Source: Nocardia beijingensis NBRC 16342
Lineage (GTDB): Bacteria; Actinomycetota; Actinomycetes; Mycobacteriales; Mycobacteriaceae
Assembly: GCF_001612785.1 (NCBI RefSeq)
Contig: NZ_BDBC01000035.1
Location: 1-64,000, forward strand
Direction of reading: 5' to 3'
Length of the DNA stretch: 64,000 bases
Positions 31,897 to 43,200 of the stretch are shown in pieces. The translations under genes and the position numbers were made by a program. A model generated the notes under the pieces. That model saw nothing but the letters and a program-made list of their open reading frames with translations, did no database searches and was not told the DNA's origin. How positions within the stretch are numbered: the first letter of the stretch is position 1; each line of letters begins with the position of its first letter.

Positions 31897-34289
31897 CGGC
31901 GGTGCTCCCTACGCGCGGCGCGGCGCAGATCCAGCAGGTCGACACCGACCCGGAGGACCGGTTCCAGCAGACCTTTGCCGAGCTGGCCACCGAACCAGCC
32001 GAGCCACAGCAGTTTCGCCAGCCGCTGCTGCCGTTCGGGCAGTCGCGGATCGATCTGGATGCCGTCGATCTGGTCGGAAAGGTAGGTGTGCATCGGCACG
32101 GCGACCTCGCCGCGGTACGACGCGGGCTCCCCGGTGCGTCCGATCTCGATCTCCTGTGTTCCGAGTTGCCGCACCATGCGTCGTCGCGCGGCGGCGAACT
32201 TGTATCCCTCCAGCCACCAGGTGCCGCCGGAGGAATCACGCAGCGTCAGCCGGTAATGCATGAGCGGATGCCGCGTTTCGTGGCGCAGCGGTATCCCGTC
32301 GTGCGGCCGAACCGTCGCCGTGCCCGCGACGGCGAGCGGCTCGTCGCCCAAGCCTGCGCAGGCGAGCTCGCCGGTGACCTCGATCGTCCGAGCGGTGACC
32401 AGCTGCGTGCTGCTCGCGACGGACAACGTCAGCCGTAGATCGCAGGGGATGTCCGCCGTCTCCCCGACAGGACCGATAGCCCCGGTGAGTGTTTCGTTGA
32501 ACCGCAGATAGGGCTGATCACCCGGCTGCGGCCCGACGCCGGCCAGGGCCGCGAGCATCCGGCTGCGTCCCGACGGACCGGGTGTCGCGAGCGCGGGCAG
32601 GCCGTTGGCGGACACGAGCGCTTCGGTGCGCGCGGCCGATGCCGGCGGCGCGGTGACCATCGCCGCCAGCTGCCGCCGGGCGACGGGACTCTGCAGCACC
32701 TGCGCCAGCGATTCCAGTTCCGGTACCGGTTCTGCTCTGATCGCCCGGACCACGTCATCGCACCACTGCTCCCAGTGCTGCACCCGAACTCCCATACCGG
32801 CCAGCGTGGTTTCGGCGACCACCTGATCGAGTGAAGTGGGCGCGCCGGTGAGGTGATAGGTATGGCCCCAGGCGTTGGGCGTCACGACGATCTCCGCGGC
32901 TACCCGGCTGACCCAATCCACCGGGGCGGCATTGAGGTAGCGGAATCCCGGTGCGGTGCGAAATCGCATCAGCGCCGCGGTGATTCCGGAGTTGAGGTCA
33001 CGCGGATTGTGGGCGCCGGTCTCCGGATGGCTGCCGATGCCGCCCGGTCGGAGGATGGTCACCACGAGCCCGTGTTCGCCCGCCCGGCGGAGCACGGCCT
33101 CGGCGGCCCATTTGGATCGGTCGTAGCCGATGGGCAGCGCGGCGACGTTGGCGGTCGGATCGTCCTCGCCCAGCGTGGCGGCATCCGATCCGTTGAACAC
33201 GGCCAGCGAGGAAATGTGGTGCATCGGTTTCGGCCGGTCGGTGCAGGCCAGCTCGGCGAGGGTCAGCGGACCCAGGACGTTGGTCCGGCGCAGCGATGGA
33301 TAGCCACGCAGGAAATCCACTGCGGCCCCGGCGTTGACGATCGCGTCCACGTCCGCGGCGAGCGTTGTCCACTGTTCGCCGGACAGGCCGAGTCGGGGCA
33401 GGCGCAGGTCGCCCGCCAGCGGCGTCACGCGCCGCAGCACCTCCCGGCTGCACGGCAGCGCGAAGCGCCGTAAGGCCTGCTCCAGCCGTTGGGCGGCGGC
33501 GTCATTGTCGTCGGCGCGGATCAGGCACACCACGTGGGCGCTGCTGTGCCGCAACAGGTCGAGCAGCAGGTGACTGCCGAGGAAGCCGGTCGCCCCGGTC
33601 AGCAGGATGCGGCGCGGCGCGACCCGCTCCGGCGCGGCCACCAGCGGCAACCGGTCGGCGCCCGCGAGATCGGCGAAGAGTTGGGCGAGGTCATCGGTCT
33701 CGGGTTCGGCGTCAGGGCGCGGCGGTGCGGGTTCGGGGTGCTCGGCCAGCCAGCGGTGCGCCAGCCTGCGGGGTCGCGCGTCGAAGAACACCGTGTCCAG
33801 ATCCAGGTGGACGTCCAGCTCACGCGCGAGTGCCGCGACGAATTCCACCGCGGCGATGGAGCTGCCGCCGGCATCGAAGAAGTCGGTGTCCGCGTCCATG
33901 GTCGTCGCGGTGAACCGATTCGCGACCGCGGTGAGTGCCGCGGCCAACGCCTCGGCGTCCATTCCGGACGCCCCTTGTCCGGCCGGGGGCACGCTGCCAC
34001 CGTGCTCGACGAGGGGCGCGGGACCGTCGGATTCGGCGACCGCCACGCGTTCATAGGTCTCGGCCTGCGGCACTCGTTCATGAGTTTCGGCGAGCGGCAT
34101 GCCTCCGTCGGATTCCGTGAGCGGCACGCGTCCATCGCTTTCGGCGAGTGGGGCCTGGCCCTTGCCGCCCGCGCGCGCGAGCAGGGTGGCGATGTCCAGT
34201 CCGGCAGCGCCTCGTTCGAGGGTTTCACCCAGCACGCGTCGGTCGACGGCCGGATTGCGGACCTTCGCTCGCTCCTCGGGAGCGGTCAC
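31893..34289 (-). CDS. ACP - thioester reductase (TR) protein with C-terminal beta domain
   Basis: A 798-residue protein: N-terminal linker 1-110 with six 9-residue repeats (residues 47-100), an acyl carrier domain about 110-185 with the phosphopantetheine site DFFDAGGSSIAAVE, a NAD(P)-dependent reductase domain about 225-560 with ILLTGATGFLGSHLLLDLL and the YDRSK active pair, and a C-terminal beta-rich domain (about 590-798) containing MHYRLTLRDSSGGTWWLEGY. TR domains release acyl chains from ACP as aldehydes or alcohols. GTG 34289 overlaps the megasynthase stop (GTGA), fixing it as the next module. The C-terminal domain resembles accessory domains seen in lipid-modifying fusions, but I cannot name it. 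Confidence 0.87.
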   Translation of the reverse strand: MTAPEERAKVRNPAVDRRVLGETLERGAAGLDIATLLARAGGKGQAPLAESDGRVPLTESDGGMPLAETHERVPQAETYERVAVAESDGPAPLVEHGGSVPPAGQGASGMDAEALAAALTAVANRFTATTMDADTDFFDAGGSSIAAVEFVAALARELDVHLDLDTVFFDARPRRLAHRWLAEHPEPAPPRPDAEPETDDLAQLFADLAGADRLPLVAAPERVAPRRILLTGATGFLGSHLLLDLLRHSSAHVVCLIRADDNDAAAQRLEQALRRFALPCSREVLRRVTPLAGDLRLPRLGLSGEQWTTLAADVDAIVNAGAAVDFLRGYPSLRRTNVLGPLTLAELACTDRPKPMHHISSLAVFNGSDAATLGEDDPTANVAALPIGYDRSKWAAEAVLRRAGEHGLVVTILRPGGIGSHPETGAHNPRDLNSGITAALMRFRTAPGFRYLNAAPVDWVSRVAAEIVVTPNAWGHTYHLTGAPTSLDQVVAETTLAGMGVRVQHWEQWCDDVVRAIRAEPVPELESLAQVLQSPVARRQLAAMVTAPPASAARTEALVSANGLPALATPGPSGRSRMLAALAGVGPQPGDQPYLRFNETLTGAIGPVGETADIPCDLRLTLSVASSTQLVTARTIEVTGELACAGLGDEPLAVAGTATVRPHDGIPLRHETRHPLMHYRLTLRDSSGGTWWLEGYKFAAARRRMVRQLGTQEIEIGRTGEPASYRGEVAVPMHTYLSDQIDGIQIDPRLPERQQRLAKLLWLGWFGGQLGKGLLEPVLRVGVDLLDLRRAARREHRR
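33990..34151 (-). repeat. Six 27-bp in-frame repeats encoding 9-aa units
   Basis: Residues 47-100 of the reductase protein are six 9-residue repeats: PLAESDGRV, PLTESDGGM, PLAETHERV, PQAETYERV, AVAESDGPA and PLVEHGGSV. At DNA level this is a 27-base tandem array, acidic and flexible, linking the N-terminal arm to the ACP domain. Length may vary between strains. Confidence 0.8.
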
Positions 34290-37200
34290 CCTGTCACGTC
34301 CTCTCCATTCGTCGCCGTGTCCCAGGACCGGAACTCCCGCAGGCGATTCGGTGTCACGGACACGTCCACTCGTTGTGCGTCGGAGGCACCGCCGAGCAGG
34401 CGCGCGGCCAATCGGCGCGCGGGCGCGTTGCGGACGGTGTGCTCGACCGGCATCCGGACCGTGGAGCAGCCGAGCGTCTCGGCTCGATCCGCCACCCAGC
34501 TCAGCAGCCGCTCCTCGACGCCGCGCCCGAGGGCGCGGCAGCTGAGGTGCCAGCCGCTGATCCACAGCGTGTCCGTATCCGCCCGGAGTGCGAGCACCGA
34601 GATCAGGCCGTAGTCGCCGAAGCGGTCGCGCGCCGTCGCGGTCCACACCTCGCCGTCGTCGCGCCATCTGTCGAGATCGTCCACGGTGACCTCGGCGAGG
34701 GTGAACTGCGTGGTCCGTCGCACGAGTTGTCCTGCACGGTCCACGGTGGCATCGGTCAGCGGCTCGATGTCGACCGCGAGGTTCAGCTGCTCGAGGAATT
34801 CCTCGAATCCCGCTGTGCCACGCGCGATGTCGCGCTGGTCCTCCTGACGATAGAAGTCGGCCCGCGCACGATCCTCGGCGGTGGTGGCGACCGGAACCAT
34901 CGGCCACAATCGCGCCAGGAACGACTCCAGTTCAGCGGCGGGCGGACACGTCACCGACAGCACCTCCGGCAACAGTGCTCGCATACGCGCCACTTCCACC
35001 GGGTTGTCGTCCAGATAGCAGAAGCCGTCCAGTCCCAGCCGCAGTGTGCGAGCGACCTCCTCCAGCCGCTCGGGCTTACCGCGCCAGCCCGTCGAGACGG
35101 CGGCGAAATGTTCGCGGCGCAGCGGGCTGTCGGACCTGTCCAGGATTTCCGCGACGATATCGTCATCGTTGTTGGTCACCAGCACCAGCAGCGTTCCCGC
35201 CGCCCGCCACTGCAACAGCCGCCGGGCCAGCGCGCGGCGCGGCTCATCGAAAGCCACGGCCGCGGAGCCGATCTCGCCCGCGGTCCCGCTCCACAAGGTG
35301 TCGTCGCCGTCCACCGCGATCACCTTCGGCGCGGGCTCCGTCACGGCGGCGGCGGTCGCGACGAGGGTGAGCGCCACTGCCGCCTGGAATTCGGGTGTGA
35401 AGGGCAGGTGCGCGAGGATCTCGGTGCGGTCGTCGAAGGGGTTGTCCACCGGATGGTGGCGCGTCCACTCCTGGGGTTCCAGCACCGCGACACCGGGAAG
35501 GTCGCGCAGGCGTCCGGCTACGAGCCGCTCCCACGCGCGCAACCGTTCCTCCGGGCGGGCCGAGGGCAGGATGCCGACGATGACCGGCCGACGCGTGCGT
35601 TCGGCCACCGCGCGCACCGCCGCCGGATATTCGGCGGCGAGCTCGGCGAGCAGGTCATCGGAGACCGCGCCGAATCGTTCCAGATCCGCCGCACGCAACA
35701 GCACGATCCCCAGCGCCGTCGACGGTTGCGCGAAGACACCCGACGGGTCACGCAGGCAGGACAGCACATGGTGGTACGGCGCATCCGCCACGGTGATCGC
35801 CGTGGAATCCGCGGAGGCCGCGGCCATCAGCTCGGGCAGCCTGCCGAGCGCGAAGGTCGCGCCCAGCGCCGCACGAAGACCGGACACCGGCTGCCCGGTG
35901 GTGCCGGGCCGAGCCGGCGCCCCGGGGTCGGCGACCGCGGCCGCGACCGTGTTCAGGTACTCCGTGCCGAACTCTGCGCAGGTCCCGGCGTCGATGATGT
36001 CGCTGTTGTAGGTCAGCCACACTTGGCCGGAGTCCGGCAGCACCGCGACCATGAGGTCGAGATCGGAATAGCCGGTGCTCACCGGAACCACCGCGGCCCG
36101 ACCGACCGCGGAATTGGCGCGCAGGTAGTTGAAATACACCTCGACCAGCGGCGCGTTCTCGCGGTACAGGCCCTCGGTGGTCAGCGCGGCGAGCACATCC
36201 GCGAAACCGGCGCCGGGCGCGAGCAGCTTCCGCAGCCGCTCGCCGGTGCGCCGCAGCACGTCGCCGACGAGATCACCGGCCGCCACGGTGGCCGGGAACG
36301 GCACGGGCACACCGAAATACCCGACGGCATCGGTCGCATCGGCGTGCATTCGAGTATCCACCGGAACCGCGAGGGCGAACCGGTCGACATGCTGCCGTCG
36401 TGCCAGCACAACGGTCAGCGCGCCGAGGAATACCGCGGCCGGGGTGATGCCGAGTTCGCGGGCCCGGTCCGCGACCTTGTCGTGCAATCCGGCTGGCATC
36501 TCCAGCGCGACCGATCCCGCACCGTAGCTGCGCTGGGCCGGTCGCGGCCGCGCCAAGGTCAGCTCGAGCCGACGAGATCCGGCGAAGGCGTCACGCCATC
36601 GGGTGCTCGCGGTATCGTCGCGCCTGCTCGACTGCGCGGCGAGCAGTTGATGCATATCGCGGTTGGTCACGGCGTCGTCGAGCCGTGCGCCGGACAGTTC
36701 CGCGGCCAGTTCACCCGCGACCAGCAGCATCGATTGCACATCGCTCATGCTGTGATGCGCGCCGAAAAGCAGTACCGGATCGGCGCTTTCGGCAGTGAGG
36801 AGTTCGAAGCGCCACAGCGGGCCTGTCTCCAGATCGAAAGGCTGCGCCATCAGTTCGCGGAAGCTCTCCCCCGCGACGGTGTCGTCGAGCCGGTCGAGGT
36901 CGCGCCAGCCTGCCACAATGCCGGGTTCGCGGCGGATCTCCAGCTGCCGTCCGTGCTCCTGGCTGGGCCGAATCGTGGTCCGCAGGGCGGCATGTCGGCG
37001 GGCCAGCCGTGCCAGTGCCTGCTCCAGCTGGGGGCGGGTGACCGGCATGGGTAGCCGCACGGCGACGCCGCCGGTCTGCGCGGCGGCGGGGATACCGAGT
37101 TGTTCGGTCCGCAGCAGACGCATCATGTCGCGAGTCACCGGCAGCACTTCGATGTCGGGTACTTCGGTGACCGCGTCGTCCGGCGCTCCGGTGGCGGCCT

Positions 37201-40200
37201 GCCGCAGCACCTCCTCGACAAGATGGTCGGCGAGGTCGGTGAGGCTCTGCCCGGCGAGGATCGTGCCGAGCGGCACCGAGATTCCGGTGTGCTCGCGCAC
37301 CTTGTTGCGCAGCTCTACCGCCATCAACGAGTCCAGGCCCAGACTCTGGAAGGGCTGCTCGGCCGCGACCGTCTCGGTGTCCGCATGGCCGAGCACATCC
37401 CCCGTCCACTTCACCACCGCGGCGAGCGCCAGGGCGGTGGCCTGCGCGCGCGGCACGGCCCGCAGTTGTTCGGCGAAACGCGACCCCGCCGCCACGTCGA
37501 CGGCCGCGCGATCGGTCACGGCCCGGCGCGGGGCGCGGCGCACGAGTCCGCGTAGCAGCGGCGGGACGGCCGGTGCGCGGCGCAGCACGTCGGTGTCCAG
37601 AAGCAACGGGACCAGCACCGGATCACCGGCCCGGAGCGCGGCATCGAAACAGGCCATCCCCTCCGGCACCGAGAATGCTCGGACACCGGCACGCGCGATG
37701 CGCCGGATATCGGCCTGCGCCATGTGGTCGTGCATATCGACTTCCCACGCGCCCCAGGCCAGCGACTGCGCGGGAAGACCGAGCGACCGGCGACGCAGTG
37801 CCAGCGCGTCGAGATAGGCGTTGGCAGCCGCGTAGTTGGCCTGGCCCGGTGTGCCGAACAGGCTTCCCGCCGCGGAGAAGAGCACGAACATCGACAGCTT
37901 TCGATCCGCCGTCAGCTCGTGCAGGTGGTATGCCGCATCGACTTTCGGACGCAGCACGGCGTCCAGCTGCGCGGGTGTCAACGAATCGAATGTGCTGTCG
38001 TCGAGGACGCACGCGGCGTGGACCACACCGGCCAGCGGCATACCGTCGAGCAGTTGCGCCAGGGCCGGCCGGTCGGTGACATCGCAGCGCGCGAATCGCA
38101 CGCGCACCCCGCGGCTCTCCAGCTCATCCCGCAAGTCGCCGCCACCGGGACCATCGATACCGCGGCGACTGACCAGCACCAGATCTCGGGCCCCGTACGC
38201 GTCGGCCAGGTGCCGGGCCAGCGCCGAACCGAGCCGCCCCGGAGCGCCGGTGACCAGCACGGCGCCCTCGCCGAGTGCCGCCCCGCCTTCCGCTGCTCGC
38301 CCCGCCCGCTCCGGCAGTCGAGCCAGTCGCGGCACGAACGCCACCCCGGCGCGCACGGCCAACTGCTGTTCCCGCGCGGCGAGCAGCGCGGCAATGTCCA
38401 CCTCGGGGTCGGCTGTGTCGACCAGCACGATCCGGCCGGGATTCTCCGATTGTGCGGAGCGCACCAGGCCCCACACCACCGCGCCCGCCGGATCCGGATG
38501 GTCCTCACCGGGCAACGCCACCGCGCGGCGGGTACGCACGACCAGCGTCGTCTGCTCGAATCGGCTGTCGGAGAGGATGGTTTGCAGCGTCGCCAGGATC
38601 TGCTGGGCCGTGTCGTGCACCCGGCTCGGCGACTCGCCTTCGGCCACTGGCAGCACGATCGCGTCAGCGGCGATCGGGACCGTGGAGTCCCATTCGGCCA
38701 GCGTGAGCGTCCGGTCCGGCGCGGGCAGCGCAAGCTCCGACCAGTCCATCCGGAACAGGCGACGGTAGGCGGGTGCGATGGACGCGGCATTCCATTGCGC
38801 GGCGGCGACCGCACGCGACAGCACCGACCCCACCGACACCACCGGCTGCCCGGACCGGTCGGTCGCGGACATGGTGACGGTGTCGGTCCCCGATCGGGTC
38901 AGCCGGACGCGGAGCGCGGTGGCGCCGGAGGCCCACAGCGCGACATCGCTCCACACGAATGGCAGCAGGGCATTCTCGCCGTCGGCGGCCAACAGCGCGG
39001 TGGCGTGCAACGCGGCATCCAGCAAGGCCGGATGGATACCGAACGTCGCGGCGTCGCGGTGCGCGGATTCGGGCAGTTCGACCTCGGCGAAGATTTCGTC
39101 GTCGCGTCGCCATGCCGCCCGCATCGCCTTGAACAGCGGTCCATAGTGGTGCCCGCGCGTGCGCAGCTCGGCGTACAGGTGGTCGACGTCGATGGACACT
39201 GCTTCCGCGGGCGGCCATTGCGACGAATCCGCCTCCGTCGGAGAAGATTCGGGCTGTTCGGCCAGTATGCCGTCGGCATGCAGCGTCCACTGGGCATCCG
39301 GATCGTGTGCCTCGCGGGCGTAGATGCGCACCGTGCGGTGGTTGTCGGCGTCGGCGCCACCGACCACCACCTGGATCTGCACAGCTCCGCGATCGGGCAC
39401 GAGCATCGGAGCGCGCAACACCAGCTCCCGCACCACCGGGGTGTCCACCTCGTCACCGGCACGGACGGCCAGTTCGATCAACGCCGCACCGGGCACCAGC
39501 ACCGTGTTGGGGCCCGCGTGATCGGCCACCCACGGCTGCTGCTGACGCGACAGCCGCCCCGTCAGTGTGACCCCACCCGAATCAGGTTGCGGCACAACGG
39601 CACCCAAAATGGGATGGGCGAGGTCCTGCAGCCCGAGCGAAGCGGTCTTGCGGCCGACGGGGTCGGTCCAGAACCGCCGCTCGTCGAAGGCATAGGTGGG
39701 CAGGTCCACCCGCTCGTATTCGGGAACCAGTCGCGTCCAGTCGAGTTCGCGGCCCGCGACATACAGTTCGGCCCGCGACCTGGCCAGGCAGGTGGGTCCG
39801 TCCTGGTCCCGTACCAGCGAGCCCACGGCCACCACCTCGCGCGCGAGATCCTCCGCCACCGTCCGGACGGCCGCGGTCAGCGACGGGTGCACACCGAGCT
39901 CGACGAAATACCGGAACCCGTCGGCGATCATGCGCTCGATCGTGGCCGCGAACCGCACGGTCTCGCGAGCGTTGCGATACCAGTAGTCGGGCCCGATCGG
40001 TTCGTTCGCCATGAGTTCGCCCGATACCGTCGAATACCACGCCGTCGCAGGTGAATCCGCGGTCATACCGGCCAGCTCCGCCGTCAATGGATCGCGGATG
40101 GGCTCGATCAAGCCGCAGTGCCCGGCATATCCGGGGCCGGCGGCGCCGAGGCGCGTGTAGATACCCGCGTGGTCCATCTCGGCCAGCAGCTCTTCCACCG

Positions 40201-43200
40201 CGGCCTGCTCGCCCGCCACGATCGTGGAGCGACGCACATTGACCGCCGCGATCGACACCCGTCCGCCGAAGTCCGCCAGCCGCCGGGCCACCTCGGCCTC
40301 GGGCAGGCCGATCATCGCCATCGCGCCAGGCTCGGCAATGCTCTGCATCAGCCGGCTGCGCGCCATGACGATCCGTGTGGCATCGCTCAATTCGATGACA
40401 CCGGCGCAGTAGGCGGCGGCGATCTCGCCCTGACTGTGGCCGATCACCGCATCCGGCGTGACGCCCGCCGCCCGCCAGGTGGCCGCGAGTGCGGCCATGG
40501 TCGCGAACAGCAGCGGCTGCACGACGGGGAAATCAGCGAGATCCGCGGCGGTCATGGTGGTCAGCCGGTCGCTCAGCGACCAGTCCAGATGCACGCCGAA
40601 CGCCTTGTCGCACTTCACGAATTCGCTACGAAACTCCTCGCAGCGGGCGAGCATATCGCGCGCCATGCCGACCCACTGCGTTCCCTGCCCCGGGAAGACG
40701 AATGCCGTCTTGGCATTGGTGAGCACCGGACCGTCGCCGACGACGGCATTCGGCGAGGACCGACCGTCCACCAGATCGCGCAGCGCGTGCACCATCTCGT
40801 CCCGATCGCCCGCCACCACGACCGCACGCCGCTCGAACTGGGTACGTTGCAACGCCAATGCGCGCGAGACCGGGCCCGGTTCCAGTCGCGGATCGGCGAC
40901 CACCAGGCCGAGCAGCCGTTCGGCCTGACCGCGCAGCGACGCCGCACTGCGGGCGGAGATCGGCAGCAGCGCCACGCTCCGGTCGTCGATCATCGTGCCG
41001 GGTACGACCGCGGGCTCGGACGGAGCCTCCTCGAGGATCAGGTGCGCGTTCGTGCCGCTGAGCCCGAAAGCGCTCACACCGGCGCGCCGCGGCCGATCGC
41101 CCCTGCGCCACGGCATGGGCTCGGCCTGCACCGTCACACCGCTTCGCGCCCAATCGACCTGCGCTGAGGGCACACCCGCGTTCAGGGTGGCGGGGATTCG
41201 TTCGTGTTGCAGTGCGAGCACCAATTTGATGACGCCGGCCACGCCCGCCGCGGCCTGAGTATGGCCCACATTGGATTTCAGCGAGCCGATACCGAGCCGC
41301 CGCCGCGGGTCACGACCCGGCCCGAACACCCGCGCCAGTGCGCGCGCCTCGATCGGATCTCCGAGCGCCGTACCCGTGCCGTGCGCCTCGACATAGTCGA
41401 TATCATGCGGAGCCAGACCCGCCACCCGCAGTGCCGAGCGCAGTACCTGCTCCTGGGACGCGCCGTTCGGCGCGCTCAGCCCCTGGCTGCGGCCGTCCTG
41501 GTTGACGGCGGAGCCACGAATGACCGCGAGGACCCGGTCGCCGTCACGGCGAGCGTCGCCGAGACGCTTCAACAGCAGCAGGCCGGCGCCCTCGGCCCAC
41601 ACCGTCCCGTCGGCATCGGCGGAGAACGGCGCACACCGGCCCGTCGGCGACAGCACACCCAACCGGCACAATTCGATATGGGCGGTCGGTGACATCAGCA
41701 GCGTGGCCCCGCCCGCCAACGCGAGATCGCACTCCCCCGCGCGCAGTGCCTGCATCGCCAGATGCATCGCGACAATGGACGAGGAGCAGGCCGTGTCCAG
41801 GGTGACCGCCGGACCGTGCAGCCCCAACGTGTAGGCGATCCGGCCGGACGCGACGCTCGGCGACAGTCCCGTCCCGACCTGGCCATTCAGTTGTTCCGGC
41901 GCGGCGTCGGCCAGATAGCCGGTGCTGTACACGCCGAGGTAGACGCCGGTCGCGCTGCCGTGCAGGGTGCGTGGATCGCGACCCGACCGTTCGATCGCCT
42001 CCCAGCTGAGCTGCAACATCATGCGCTGCTGCGGATCCATCACCGCGGCCTCGCGCGGGCCGATGCCGAAGAAGGCGGCATCGAAGCGATCGATGCCGTC
42101 GACGTATCCGCCGCGGAAGGTGTACGCCTTACCTGTCGCCGAGGTGTCGGGGTCGTACAGACCGTCGATATCCCAACGGCCCGGGGGCACCTCGGTGAGC
42201 GCGTCACCGTTGCTGTCCAGCAGCCGCCACAGTGCCTCGGGTGAATCCGCACCGCCGGGGAATCGGCACGACATCGACAGAATCGCGATCGCGTCGTCGT
42301 CCGCGTCGTCGCCTGCGCCCACATCGACCACGGCCGCCTCGGGACCGGCCGGGTCCGGCTCGCGCTCGGTGGCGGGGGCCAGTGCCGTGGCCACCTCGGC
42401 GATCGTCGGGTGATCGAAGAACAGGTTCGTGTCGATGAAGCGTCCGAGAAAGTCCGACAGGTCGACCACCAGCTCCACCAGATCGGCCGAGCCCAAACCG
42501 AATTCGACCATCGGCCGATGCACGTCGATGCGTTCCGGATCCAGCGCCGCCTGTCGCGCGATCGCCGTCACCAGCCAGGATTGGACCGCCTCGGCGGACG
42601 GCTCCGCCACGGGCCGATCCGCGGACAACTCGTTCCCCGTCTCCGCTGTGTAGTCGTCCAGCTCGTCCTCCGGCGACCGCACCGGACCCGCCGACAGCGC
42701 GATCAACTCGCCGGACAGATACGCCGCCCGGCACGCTGCACGCTGGATCTTCCCACTGCTGGTCTTGTAGATGGTGCCCGGCCGGATCAGCAGCACGGCC
42801 GCCGGCGTGAGCCCGTGATCCGTCGCCACCGCCGCCCGCACGGCGCCCTCGACCTCGGCCAACTCACCGGGGTCCGCGCCACGCACTTCGGCCACCACGA
42901 CCGGCTGCTCGCCGCCCGCTCCGACCTCCACGGCAAAGGCAGCGACGCATCCGGCGCGGACACTGTCGTGCGCCGCCTCCGCGGTCAGCTCGATGTCCTG
43001 CGGATAATGGTTGCGGCCGTCGATGATCATCAGATCCTTGCGTCTTCCGGTCACGAACAGCTCGCCGCCGGAAAGCAACCCGAGATCCCCGGTACGGAGG
43101 AAGCGGCGATCATCACCGGGCAGCGTCGCCCCGAACACCTCGGCGGTGGCCTGCTCGTCACGGAAATATCCCGCGCCGACGCTGTCCCCTGCGACCCAGA

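Noticed and set aside
33990..34151. Regular 27-base repeats considered as a CRISPR array.
   Set aside because: There are no spacers; repeats are contiguous, in frame and encode protein.
34290..34907. N-terminal extension of the ACP-reductase frame into the megasynthase gene.
   Set aside because: It lies in a different register of FkbH-domain DNA; the GTGA overlap gives a natural start at 34289.
34148..40054. Very long plus-strand open frames (up to about 970 codons) antisense to the megasynthase.
   Set aside because: They are artefacts of high G/C third positions; the minus-strand frame has all the domains, and the antisense translations are Arg/Gln/His-rich without motifs.
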